Part shown: positions 16,554 through 26,600 of the stretch, piece by piece
Layout of the letters: each line of letters starts with the position of its first letter
Numbering within the stretch: the first letter of the stretch is position 1
DNA from: an uncultured Bacillota bacterium
GTDB taxonomy: Bacteria; Bacillota_I; Bacilli_A; RFN20; CAG-631
Assembly: GCA_902491575.1 (NCBI GenBank)
Contig: CABUID010000020.1
Coordinates: 1-29,347, forward strand
Reading direction: 5' to 3'
Length of the DNA: 29,347 nucleotides
Notes under the pieces: model-generated
What the model was told of the DNA's origin: nothing
What the model saw: the letters and a program-made list of their open reading frames with translations, nothing else
The model's database searches: none
Translations under genes and position numbers: made by a program

Positions 16554-16955
16554 TTACTTTTTTAGCCTACCATCTTTTTGAAGCATATTATGAAATTCTT
16601 CAAAAAATTTTTCAATATCAAAATCATGATCGTATTCTTTTTGGATTATGCCTTTATCGAAATCTTCCGCAGATATACCCGGTAAATATATTATATAATC
16701 AAAACTATTTTCATCAAATCCAATATCAACTGTTAGATTATAAAAAAAACATTCAATCTGTAAATAATTTCCTTTTTTATCTATTAACGGATAAATATTA
16801 ATTTTTTTTAAATTATAGCTTTCTAATATTTTTTGCAATTTTCCATTTACATAATATATCAATATGTTATCTAAACAATTATAGCTGTTATTTTTCGATT
16901 TTAGATACTTATTAATTTTCCCATATTTGAAGTATCGTGTTATCTTTCCTTCCAT
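16554..16955 (-). CDS. Putative immunity protein of cassette C
   Basis: 133 residues, soluble, Lys/Tyr/Asn-rich, with a likely alpha/beta pattern (LIYYVNGKLQKIL, IECFFYNLTVDIGFD, FDYIIYLPGI) and an acidic helical end. I do not recognise the family. Two ATGs lie close together. AGGAGG is seven bases before the second (16953-16955) and only one base before the first, so the second is the start. It lies directly after the decayed tip C, so immunity to the lost C toxin is the natural reading. The frame is intact although its toxin is broken, as expected if immunity genes are kept longer than toxins. Confidence 0.6.
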   Translation of the reverse strand: MEGKITRYFKYGKINKYLKSKNNSYNCLDNILIYYVNGKLQKILESYNLKKINIYPLIDKKGNYLQIECFFYNLTVDIGFDENSFDYIIYLPGISAEDFDKGIIQKEYDHDFDIEKFFEEFHNMLQKDGRLKK

Positions 16956-17030
16956 TTTCATGCCTCCTATGAAAATATTTTGTTAATAGTAGACCGACAT
17001 TACTCAATCTGCTATTAACTTATATAATTG

Positions 17031-17616
17031 TTAGTCCTTATATCCTGTAATTTCTCTAATGAGCCACTCAAATCCCATACTTAATAATATAACGCTTCTT
17101 ACAACCACAATGCCTGGTATGGCAAATCCCGCCATAGCAAGACCGTCCTCTATAAGAGATGTTGTACCTAGAATAATGTTACTTCCTCCTAATTCAAAAG
17201 TGGTAGTTTCGTTTGGAGTAGTTTTCTTGGTTCTGGTTCCTTCACTATTATACTCATAAGTACTTCTAGTGATTTCAATTAATCTTTTACCATTCCACTT
17301 TAATGATTTCTTAGCACCTTTGATTATCATTTCACTTGGATGAAATAAATTTTTACTATCATAGGTAATGTTAGACCATATTTCATGAATTATCTTGATA
17401 TCTAAATCCCTTGATTTTAGAACCATCTTTGCTAAATCTAACTTCCCTCGTGGCATGAAGATGATACATATTGCCTGCAACTTGACCAATACTTGATGCA
17501 AAATTTAATCCCAAATATGATTAAGCATATGCAGTATCGCTCATACCAGTCCATTTTTGAATGTAGTTAGCACCAGTAAAAGCATCCATTACTTTATTTG
17601 CACCAGATTGTGTTGA
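17031..17616 (-). pseudogene. Chimeric decayed Rhs tip C
   Basis: From 17616 downward one frame reads as an Rhs pre-toxin segment: GANKVMDAFTGANYIQKWTG, then MSDTAYA, a TAA, and SYLGLNFASSIGQVAGNMYH with FSKDGSKIKGFRYQD. At about 17372 this joins, out of frame, a 202-bp piece of the upstream Rhs core (NITYDSKNLFHPSEMII onward) that is 190/202 identical to the intact gene. The core piece then joins a short hydrophobic tail (LAMAGFAIPGIVVVRSVILL...REITGYKD) ending at 17031. The open frame 17031-17501 thus has an out-of-frame shadow at its start. No toxin domain remains. The structure records at least two recombination events. Confidence 0.65.
17171..17372 (-). repeat. Duplicated Rhs core segment, copy 1
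   Basis: 202 bp aligned without gaps to 21694-21895 in the intact rhs gene; by hand count 190 positions match. It encodes the segment between NITYDSKNLFHP and FELGGSNII. Both ends are abrupt. Confidence 0.9.
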
Positions 17617-17639
17617 CTAATCTTTATAATTCTAATCTG

Positions 17640-17978
17640 TTAAAACAAATATGTTAGTAATGATAATAATAAACATATGTTACAACAAATTAATGTATAT
17701 ATAAGTCTTTTTACAAATGTTCTTTTTGCTTCAATTAATGCCGGAACTTTAATATTTTCTGAATTCTTATACAATTTGAGACTGATTTGATGTATAAATT
17801 TTACAATCATATTAGGGAACAAAATCCCTAAAATATAATACAAAAGAAAAATTATAGCAAAAACCAACATAAGTATACTATCATTATTAAGTCTTTTGTT
17901 ATAAAGAAACATGACATTACCTATGCTAAGTATACATAATATAAACAAATTGACAATTGTAACAATCTTTTTTTTCAT
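17640..17978 (-). CDS. Putative membrane immunity protein of cassette B
   Basis: 112 residues with three hydrophobic helices (NLFILCILSIGNVMFLY; ILMLVFAIIFLLYYILGILF; LIYTLICCNICLLLSLLTYL) and a basic cytoplasmic loop. It starts in the TAATG overlap with the stop of tip B (ATG at 17976-17978), with AGGA eight bases upstream; an in-frame ATG nine bases earlier (17987) is the alternative. A membrane immunity protein fits a toxin that acts on the cytoplasmic membrane, which agrees with the hydrophobic glycine-rich tip B. The family is not recognised. Confidence 0.6.
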   Translation of the reverse strand: MKKKIVTIVNLFILCILSIGNVMFLYNKRLNNDSILMLVFAIIFLLYYILGILFPNMIVKFIHQISLKLYKNSENIKVPALIEAKRTFVKRLIYTLICCNICLLLSLLTYLF

Positions 17979-18790
17979 TAAAACCATCCTATTCCTAAAT
18001 TTCCTAAAGCTTTAGTAACACCTCTAGAAGAAGCTACAAATTCATGACCTGCAGCAAAGAATGCATTAGTATCGGTTATTCCTAATTCAAAATAATCCAT
18101 AAAGGTCATTCCGCTATTTTTAAACACGCAATTTGAAACAACTTTTCCTAAACCATAACCGACACCAGTAGCTATGCTACCTACAGCAGCACTTGCACCA
18201 ATATTTGCCCAACTTTTATTTTCAAGAGCCGGTGTTCCTGCGTTTGAAACAGCCCCAATTGCTACTGCTCCCCAGAAACCTCCAATACCTGTGATGAATG
18301 CCGCACCAGCAATACCACCCATTATTACAGAACCTAAACTAATATCATTGAAAAAACTTTCACCACTTAATACATTGCCAATGCCCTGTCCAACAATACT
18401 TGCAGTGGATCCCATAGCAAAGCCAGCTGCTAATAATCCAAATGAACCACCTGATACTATAGTTGCTCCTATTGCTAAAGCAGCAAGACCAATAACTGCC
18501 GTTACGCCTAATGTTGTTTTCCAAAACTTATTCCAATCAAACGTTCCGTTTGGATCATAACCAAAGATAGGATTGTTCATACAATAACTATACAAATTTA
18601 ATCCAGAAAAATCAGATTCATCAATGTATTCAAAACTATCAGGACTAATAAATCGATGTATTTCAGGATGATAATACCTTGAATTCAAATAATAGAAATT
18701 TGTTTCTTCAAAGCTGACACGAATATCCACAGAAAGACTGTCATTATTCTTGTGGTAAAACAGGAAATCGGGTTTCCCGATTATTCCCAC
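17978..18790 (-). CDS. Orphan Rhs tip B (core end plus hydrophobic pre-toxin/toxin)
   Basis: 270 codons from a GTG. The first 80 hold the end of the Rhs core (VDIRVSFEETNFYYLNSRYY, HRFISPDS, GLNLYSYCMNNPIFGYDPNG). About 150 residues of Gly/Ala-rich hydrophobic sequence follow (IGLAALAIGATIVSGGSFGL; GGIAGAAFITGIGGFWGAVA), then a short end with GHEFVASSRGVTKALGNLG. In whole Rhs proteins such regions help the toxin cross membranes. No ribosome site precedes the GTG, so this is probably a silent, displaced tip. It is coupled by TAATG to a three-helix membrane protein. Whether the end alone is toxic, perhaps pore-forming, is a guess. The frame is intact, unlike C and D. Confidence 0.65.
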   Translation of the reverse strand: MGIIGKPDFLFYHKNNDSLSVDIRVSFEETNFYYLNSRYYHPEIHRFISPDSFEYIDESDFSGLNLYSYCMNNPIFGYDPNGTFDWNKFWKTTLGVTAVIGLAALAIGATIVSGGSFGLLAAGFAMGSTASIVGQGIGNVLSGESFFNDISLGSVIMGGIAGAAFITGIGGFWGAVAIGAVSNAGTPALENKSWANIGASAAVGSIATGVGYGLGKVVSNCVFKNSGMTFMDYFELGITDTNAFFAAGHEFVASSRGVTKALGNLGIGWF

Positions 18791-18930
18791 AAAAAAATCA
18801 ATTTTGTTGCATTTTTCTTATCCTGCCACAAAATTCATAGTTTTTACAACAATCCTTGTGGCAAAATCCGAGAATTTGCAGGTAGGATAAAGAGATTGCC
18901 ACAATGGACAATCTCGCATACCTTACAAGT
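18582..18930 (-). repeat. Rhs junction repeat, copy B
   Basis: About 349 bp closely matching 19689-20033. The lower half codes for the Rhs core end of tip B. The upper half is non-coding and hairpin-rich: AATCGGG-TTT-CCCGATT, a long-range CTTATCCTGCC/GGTAGGATAAAG pair, and GAGATTG (18892-18898) pairing with CAATCTC (18909-18915). It begins just after the immunity gene of cassette A and runs into tip B. Confidence 0.8.
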
Positions 18931-18942
18931 GGAATCCCCGCT

Positions 18943-19200
18943 TTATACTTTTAATATTAATAATAATGTTTTAGCAAATCTCTCATATTCAACTTTTGAT
19001 AAAATAATATTATCATTGTCTTTGATTATAGGAGGTAAAATTTCAAAAACAAAATTTGTAAGCGTTTCTATATTAATATCTTTATGTTTCTCAATAAATT
19101 CATGAATTTTTATGGCATAACTTGTATATTCATCTTGTGGAAACAAATAAATTTCATATGGATCCCACAAATCTAATAAAGCATTAATAATTAATATCAT
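18943..19200 (-). CDS. DUF1871-like putative immunity protein of cassette A
   Basis: 85 residues: NALLDLWDPYEIYLFPQDEY near the N terminus, then helices ending LKV. The pattern L-W-D-P...DEY is that of DUF1871, a small helical family often found beside polymorphic toxins. The frame is open to a TTG at 19215, but GGAGG lies inside the last codons of tip A at the right distance for the ATG at 19198-19200, which I take as the start. The gap to the tip A stop is four bases. It should neutralise the tip A toxin. The family call is fairly good; the partner is inferred from position. Confidence 0.65.
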   Translation of the reverse strand: MILIINALLDLWDPYEIYLFPQDEYTSYAIKIHEFIEKHKDINIETLTNFVFEILPPIIKDNDNIILSKVEYERFAKTLLLILKV

Positions 19201-19204
19201 AAAT

Positions 19205-19837
19205 TTATCCTCCAAATAAAACCTTTATAATCTCCAACATGCCTGCGTCATAAAAGACTTTTCCATAAGTTGTTATAAGAACGCCTGAAGAAGATACAAC
19301 CACAACAGCCTTTTGAGTAACAAAAGCAAATTTTCCACCTGCTTGTGAAAGTGCAATTCCTCTACGAACTGTAGAATTTACAACTCTTTTAGTAACTCCT
19401 CGTTGAAACATTCTTTCAGGTCCATGAATCATGCTTTTCGACCAGTTCACTTTTATTCCTGGATGTTCCACAACTGTACCCATTTTGCCAAAATTAGTAC
19501 CTAATGCTAAACTATAAGCACTTGCACCAATGGCCCCGCCAATAGCAAATCCAACAGCGGCACCAGTTCCTAAAATAGCCAAACCTGCAGCTACAACAAT
19601 TAATGTTAAACCTATACCACCAATTAACCACTGCCACCATTTAGGAGCATGCCCACTAGGATCCACATACATTACAGGATTATTTAAGCAATAACAATAT
19701 AGATTTAATCCAGAAAAATCAGATTCATCAATGTATTCAAAACTATCTGGACTAATAAATCGATGTATTTCAGGATGATAATACCTAGAATTCAAATAAT
19801 AGAAATTCGTTTCTTCGGAGCTGACACGAATATCCAC
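19205..19837 (-). CDS. Orphan Rhs tip A with putative BECR/DUF4258-like RNase toxin
   Basis: 210 codons from a GTG. Residues 1-64 are the Rhs core end (DIRVSSEETNFYYLNSRYY to DPSGHAP), 67-115 a hydrophobic Gly/Ala stretch, and 135-210 the toxin. The toxin reads H138GPERMFQRGV, a basic helix (TKRVVNSTVRRG), a Gly-rich turn and paired strands (KAVVVVSSSGVLITTY). His and Arg at the start, a basic helix and a VVV..GxLITTY hairpin resemble DUF4258-type BECR-fold ribonucleases; this is resemblance only. No ribosome site precedes the GTG, so the cassette is probably silent. The DUF1871-like gene follows after four bases. The frame is intact. Confidence 0.65.
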   Translation of the reverse strand: MDIRVSSEETNFYYLNSRYYHPEIHRFISPDSFEYIDESDFSGLNLYCYCLNNPVMYVDPSGHAPKWWQWLIGGIGLTLIVVAAGLAILGTGAAVGFAIGGAIGASAYSLALGTNFGKMGTVVEHPGIKVNWSKSMIHGPERMFQRGVTKRVVNSTVRRGIALSQAGGKFAFVTQKAVVVVSSSGVLITTYGKVFYDAGMLEIIKVLFGG

Positions 19838-20033
19838 AGGAAGACAGTCATTGTTTTTGTGGAAGAAGAGAGAATCGGGTTTCCCGATTATACCTATACA
19901 AAAATCAACTTTGTTGCATTTTTCTTATCCTGCCACAAAATTCATAGTTTTTGCAACAGACCTTATGGCAAAGATTTGGAATCGACAGGCAGGATAAGGA
20001 GTTGCCACAACGGGCAACTCGATACCCTCAAGT
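19689..20033 (-). repeat. Rhs junction repeat, copy A
   Basis: About 345 bp matching copy B. The hairpins are conserved: CTTATCCTGCC (19924-19934) pairs perfectly with 19988-19998, and GAGTTGCC (19999-20006) pairs perfectly with GGCAACTC (20013-20020) around a six-base loop. The AATCGGG-TTT-CCCGATT hairpin is identical to copy B. It lies between the relic immunity 3' end and tip A. Confidence 0.8.
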
Positions 20034-20047
20034 CAGAACCCACTATA

Positions 20048-20172
20048 CTACATGTTATAATACTTTTTAAATAAGTCAATAAGTTTTACCAAAATCTTAA
20101 AATGTTCTTTAGCATATTCATCAAATATCGAAATATCAGTCTGACTTAAATATCTTTAGTATTCATCCAAAA
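20048..20172 (-). pseudogene. 3' remnant of an older immunity gene
   Basis: Directly after the stop of the current immunity gene a frame reads RYLSQTDISIFDEYAKEHFK, then ILVKLIDLFKKYYNM to a TAG, preceded in frame by LDEY and a TAA. It has the look of a helical protein C terminus, with no start or ribosome site. It sits exactly where the previous cassette's immunity gene would end if a new tip-plus-immunity unit had replaced its 5' part. I do not recognise the family. Confidence 0.45.
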
Positions 20173-20177
20173 TAAGT

Positions 20178-20678
20178 TTAAATTATTTTTTGAATTTGAG
20201 TTAATACTTCATCAATGTCGTCAACAGGCTGACAAATAATCTCTACAACACCCTCTTTGAAGTTCAAATAAAAATCACATTCATTTTGTTTAACGATTGA
20301 TTTTTTGAAAACAGGAACGTTGTAATCTAATTTATCATTTAGATATTGCTCCCAATCTGTATAGCAGTTCCAAATATTCAAATCTTCAAAATTACATACT
20401 TCTAATAATTTAGTAATTTGTAATAGATTTTCCGTTGTTGCCTTTAAATGAATATCCTTTGTTTTTGCATTTCTGTCGGCTGTTGCTATCAATATATTGT
20501 CAACTTTAGATAATGCCTTATAATCTTGTTCTTTGATTACAGCGGTATAAACATCTATAAAAATGTCTTTCAAATCAAAAATTTCACACAAGCCGAATAG
20601 AAAATCATATCCATTTTTGTCAACACTAAATTCAATTGATGTGACTTGCTTATTTGTTTTGTGCTTAATTCTTTTCAT
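20178..20678 (-). CDS. Putative immunity protein of the intact Rhs toxin
   Basis: 166 residues, soluble, with alternating strands and helices (YDFLFGLCEIFDLKDIFIDV; ENLLQITKLLEVCNFEDL) and a C-terminal strand-helix (VVEIICQPVDDIDEVLTQIQ). The first part recalls small alpha/beta immunity proteins but I cannot place it in a family. Its ATG overlaps the rhs stop as TAATG, with GGAGG in the last rhs codons, so toxin and immunity are translated together. Base composition is typical of the host (17 of 60 G+C in one hand-counted line), in contrast to the GC-rich region of the toxin just upstream. Confidence 0.7.
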   Translation of the reverse strand: MKRIKHKTNKQVTSIEFSVDKNGYDFLFGLCEIFDLKDIFIDVYTAVIKEQDYKALSKVDNILIATADRNAKTKDIHLKATTENLLQITKLLEVCNFEDLNIWNCYTDWEQYLNDKLDYNVPVFKKSIVKQNECDFYLNFKEGVVEIICQPVDDIDEVLTQIQKII

Positions 20679-23600
20679 TAAAAACCTCCTATTATACCTG
20701 CAATAACTGTACCGATTGGAATATGCTTAAATCCAAACGCAGCTAAGTGTAACAATGATTTTGTACTTACGTCGATGTGTGCAAATTTTCCGAATCTAAC
20801 TAACGTGCCACCATAATCGTAAAACTTCTGACCTTTTTTTAGAATACCGGCAATTTCTTTAGCGCCTTTTAATCTATCAGGTGAAAATATTGGTGATTGC
20901 TTCAAAGTTTGTAACTTTCCTGCATTATTTGCAATCGTCGCTACGCCTTTGAATACTCCGCTTAAAACTTGTGCGCCGCCTGCAAAAATACCTCCCCACA
21001 TAAATCCGTCAACCGCCCCATCAAGCATTCCGTTGAAAGCACCTTCCCACGTTCCAGTGGTTATGCCGCCAACAGCCAATCCTATTCCTGCACTTATTGC
21101 CGTACTTATTGCAACAGCCTTTGCCGAAGTTAGTAAAGCGGCTCCGAAAGCTGCCATAAATCCTGCGCCTGTTCCCGCCGTTAGTGCGGTTACTACTGCG
21201 CCCACAAGAACCACACCTATACCTATAAGCAGTTTTCCCCACCAAGGAATTGGCGCGTGTCCATCAGGATCGACGTAAAAAATCGGATTATTTAAGCAGT
21301 ATGCATACAAATTAAGTCCGCCGATCGTTTCAGGATCAAGATATTCAATTGAATCGGGTGAAATAAACCGTCCCGTTTCAGGATCATAATATCGTGAGGT
21401 TATTAGAAACAGCCCCGTTTCGTCATCTAAGAAATATCCCTTATAAACAAATGGATTATGCCGTGACGCAATGCAATCAATCAATATCTGCTTTTCAAGT
21501 GTTTTGCCCCATGCATTGTATGTATATTTTACCACATACTCTCCTTCTTGGTCAATTAATCCGATAATATTTCCAGTGATATCTCTCATATAAAAATAAT
21601 TGCCTTCACTTGTGCTTAATCCTACTAACATACTTGACGCATCATATACAAAGTTAAGAATTACATTTTCATTTGAAGTTACTTTATTCATTTGAATAAT
21701 GTTACTTCCTTCTAATTCAAAAGTAGTAGTTTCGTTTGGAGTGGTTTTCTTGGTTCTAATTCCTTCACTATTATACTCATAAGTACTTCCTGTTACTTCC
21801 ATTAATCTTCTCCCATTCCACTTTAATGATTTCTTAGCACCTTTGATTATCATTTCACTTGGATGAAATAAATTTTTACTATCATAGGTAATGTTTTGAA
21901 CAATATTTCCTGATATTAAATCTTTCACTTTTAATAATCGATCTTTTACAGTTGAATGATAAGAATATTCTTCTTGAACGATTACTTCATCGTTAAGAAT
22001 TACTTCTCGGTACTGTATATTACCATTTTGATTATAGGTAAACTTTTCAATCTTACCATCTGGGTATGTTTCTTTAATTAATCTTCCTAATTGATCATAT
22101 GTGTAACGTATTTGTGATTTTACACCATTTTCCAAATAAGTCTTACTAATGATGTTGTTCATAGCATCATAAGAATAAGTGATTTTGTCGTCATTAGAAA
22201 AAGTTTGACTAATCACATGTGTTTTATAATATCCATAAGTAGTTTCATATTCATCCTCATTGATGAATATTTTATTTTTGGTTACTCTACCTAATGAATC
22301 CAATTGATTTCTGATAGTGATCGTTTTTCCTTTTTCAAAGATATTACTTATTTCTTCATCGCTTGCAAAACTATCTTTAAAAGCGAACATTTCAATGCAA
22401 CCATTTAATGGATAAGAAGCGCTTTTATCATTTCCCAAATATAGGATTTTATTCGTAAAGTTGACCGTTTGTGTCCCCGTAAATAAAGGTTGATTAAGCT
22501 CATCTAAATAAACTTGTAGTTTATTATTTTTGAATCGTAAGATGAAGTGATGCCATTCTTTATTACCAATGATTTTTGTATTGGTAGAAATCATTTCTTG
22601 ATTATTTACAACTAGTTTTAATTCATTCAAGTCATCAATATATAATCCTAGATATTCCGTATCTGAAGCAGATGAATTTAAACTAAAAATTTGATAACAC
22701 ATATTTTGACGTTCTTCATACTTAAATCTTAATGCAATGGTTCCTTCGGTGGTTAATGGAAGTTTGTATGCTAATGCTGTTTTTGTTCCAGGTGTCAAAT
22801 TCACAATTCCATCATAACATCCAAAAACATGTTTTTGAAGTTCTTCATCATATTTAAAAATTCTCGTTTTATCAAAGCGATAAGATTTATCAATGGTGGC
22901 AATTTTTACAGGTTTTAATCCTTTCGTTGATTCAAGTGAACCATTTAAGGTAATGACATCAAATCCTTTATAAGCTTTTTCATCATAATAAATCGTCGCA
23001 TTTGATTTGCTGATAGTACCTTTAAATAGATATTTTAATCCTTCATTATAAATGGCTGTGAATTCATCTTTTGTGTAATCATATGCCCCAAAGGACATTA
23101 AGCAAACTTTAAATGGCATGACTAAATTGGATGTCGTACTGGAACCACCTGATGAAGTAGTTGCTGAATCATTTGTAATTAAATTGTATTGATTTGCTAC
23201 GAGTAAATAATTCATTTCATCAACATTTTCACTAATTTCAAATTCACTTGTCATCCTATTATTCAAAATGATTTGTGCCTTATGTTTTCCATCCTTTTTG
23301 AACAATTTAATACCAACTAAGTTCCATTCGTTTAATTTAACCGTATTATTGGTAGATGCAAGGATATTACTATCTGCTGGATAATAAGCGATTTTACCAT
23401 CTGAATTTACACAAAGATGTGAAAAAATTTCAATTGTTCGGTATCCATTATCTTGAATTTCTAATGAACCAAATGTGAAAAGATTCTCTTTTGCATAACT
23501 TCCGGTTGGTTTTATGAACATATAAAATGTTTTATTATAACGAAAACGACTATCCCAACTTTTTTTAGAATAAATTTTTCCATTTACGACGCCACTCGTC

Positions 23601-26600
23601 CTATTCGAATTAAAAGTATCCATTTCATAATTAATAAAATCATACTTGTCAACAAAATGAAACACTTTCATTCCCATTTCATCATCGTCTACTGATGAGT
23701 AAGTCGCATAAATATGTTTCGCTCCGAATTGTCCCTTTGGACCATGACCACTGACAATGATTTCATCTCCAAACATCGTGGCAAGTCGATTAAAATAACC
23801 TTCTTTTGTATATTCGTTTAATTCATATTCATACTCGTAATCGATACTTCTTAGGACTGAATTTAGATTGTAAGAGACTTTTTGAATATTTCCTACATTG
23901 TCATAAGTATAGGAAATGGAATCCTCTTTATTGGTTTTCTTTTTAATCAAATTTCCCTGCAAATCGTAAGTAAAATAAGAAGATACATTCGCTTTTTCAT
24001 CTTTCAATTCATAAACATTACCATTTTCATCATAGGAATAAGTTGCAATTAATTCATCATTTAACTTTACTTGAGTCACTTGTCCTAAATCATTATAACT
24101 AAATTCGTAATACTCACTGGTACCTAATGTTTTCTTCAATAATTGTCCTTTTTTATAACCATTCACTAAAGAATCATATTGATAACGTTCTAGATTATAG
24201 CCATTACATTTAATTTGTTCTAATCTACCAAATGTATCATAAGTTAGACTATAGAAAGTACCATTTTCAGCTCGAATGGTTTTGGTATTACCGAAAGAAT
24301 CGTATGTAAAACTGTTCTTATTCGTAACATCATCCACAACAGCGTATAGTTGCTCTAACTCCGATTTATGATTATAGGTAAACTCTGTTTCAAGACCTTT
24401 ACTATCCATTTGTGAAATTACTCGGTTTAGATAGTCCATTGACGTTGTAAATTCTTTTCCAAATTCATTTATTGTTTTTTCTTGATTATTCACATCATCA
24501 TAAGTCGTTGAATTTATAATTCTTTCACCATTTTTTTGCGTAATTGTTGTTGTAATGATTCTATCGTTGCTATCATATGCAAGATCTATTTTATTTCCAT
24601 TTAAGTCCGTTACTTTTGATAATCTTCCTTTTGAGTCATAATTGTATTTAAAGTGACTGCCATCCGATGAATAAATTTCATCTATTTTGTTATTATCGTC
24701 ATAGGATATTCTTGTTGCTGTCCCATCTCCAGAAATCGTTTCCGTAATATTACCCCTTGAATCATAGTTATAATATTTGCCAAAAGAATCTTTATATAAT
24801 TGGAAACAATCGAGTAATACTTCAGCTCCTCCATCATATTCAATTCCGACGACAACTTCAGTAAAGTTATCTTCTGCAACGACCGATCTTGTTAGCATTT
24901 GCCAATTATCAAAATGCTTATCAAAATCAAATTGAGAATATACAGGATCTTTATTTTCATAAATAAATTTAATAAACGCTCTAAAAATAATATTAGTAGT
25001 AACGCAACCTTTAGCAAAGACACTGAAAATGAATTGTTCACCAGCAAGTCCTGTTATTGGTATCGATTTAAACATTCGTTTCATTTTATAATCATTAATC
25101 AAGTCTGCCTTTTCTACGTCGCCAGGTGCAATTCTCATGACATGATTGCCTAGCATAGATGAATGAATATTATCTTCCTCAATCATGGCAATAGCATCTT
25201 CATTATCTAAATTTTCAAATGACCATCCATGAGGTCTATTGTTACTATCAGCAAATTCCATATATCCATTTTCAATTAGATTGTATCTTGTAAAAAAGGA
25301 TGAATTCGTTAATTGTAAATCATCTAGATAAATTTCAGTTGCCATCGAATTCACAACTAATTCTACAGTCATTGTGATATGATGAGCTTGTGCTGGAATG
25401 GAAACAACAGGTGTTTCAAATGAATACCATGTTAGTTTTTCAAAATCCAGCAACGCATATTCGTTATAAGAATAAGTAACAGTATTGGTTTTTGTGGTCG
25501 TTGTATTCGAGTTCACATTGACAGTCACTGTTTCTTCTACTTGATAGGTTCCTTTAATTCCTACTTTTACATTAGATGATGTTATATTAGTAACATTTGG
25601 ATGTTTAATAAATCCTTTTAAAACATAATTACCCGATTTTGGATGAACAATTGACTGATGAATTGAAGTTTCACCATTATTTACTGTAGTTAGTTTTAAG
25701 CATTTTTCTCCTAAAACTCCATCGGTTAATATTTCAACTTTTGAATTGGTATTTCCTGTTTTTTTCCAAGCAATACTATTTGTTGAAAAAGCATTTTCAT
25801 CCTCGAAACTATGATTTTCTAGTAAATTTCTAGAATTATTTTGTGTTTTCGATAAACCAATTAAATTTTTACTTTCACCATTTTCAAATTCATCGTAATT
25901 ATAGGTAATTGTTCTTGATTGATTATCCATAATGGTTTTGATTCTTCCATAATTGTCAAAATGGTAAAACAATGAATTTCCCTCTAAATCAGTTGCTTTT
26001 GTAAATTTAGTAGAATACGTATAAGTTGTTACATAATTTTTTGTGGTTCCTGAAGCATTATATATACCAGCTGATGTCACTTGATTTTGTGCATTGTTTG
26101 TTAAAGATAAATAATATCCCGTAGCAACATCAAGAATTTTTATTAATACATTTGAACTAAAATATAGTTTCACTTCATTGATTGTCTCTTCATAAACTTC
26201 TTGTGATGAACCTGTACCAATTTTTTTATAATAAGTTCTAATATTTAAAGTTTGGTTCGTTGTATCTTCCGTAAAATCTATGTATCGGTCTATTGATGGA
26301 AAAGATATTTTTTGAATATGTCTTTCACTATTATAGTCTACAAGCATCTCTTCACCATCTGAATTTGTGATTTTTTCTAGTTTTGTACTATTCCATGTAT
26401 AGGTTAATTTAGACCCTATTGATGTTTCAATCGTTGAAATTCTTGCATTAGTCAAAGAAACAATAAAGGAAATACAGGTATCTGCTTTATCATACAAATG
26501 CACGATAGATTCAGTACTTCCTTCTTGTACATACATGTATGAATAATCGAGATGAGATTGATAAAGGATGGCACTATTTGTTAAATGTTCTTCATGCTTG

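Noticed and set aside
17373..17501. N-terminal part of the open frame 17031-17501 (MHQVLVKLQAICIIF...)
   Set aside because: It is the wrong frame of the decayed pre-toxin segment (SYLGLNFASSIGQVAG...); the real similarity lies in the adjacent frame.
18582..20033. The junction repeats as a CRISPR array or insertion sequence
   Set aside because: There are too few copies, no regular spacers, no transposase and no target-site duplication; the copies always adjoin Rhs tips.
19838..20047. A short protein read through the junction repeat (CCKNYEFCGRIRKMQQ in copies A and B)
   Set aside because: The frame is shared by both copies but has no start or ribosome site and ends at once, and copy D lacks it. 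It is more likely part of a structured repeat or an ancient coding relic than a gene.
21021..21245. 74-codon Arg/Gly/Cys-rich frame inside rhs
   Set aside because: It is an alternative frame of the GC-rich pre-toxin region with no start signal; composition follows from the Gly/Ala codons of rhs.
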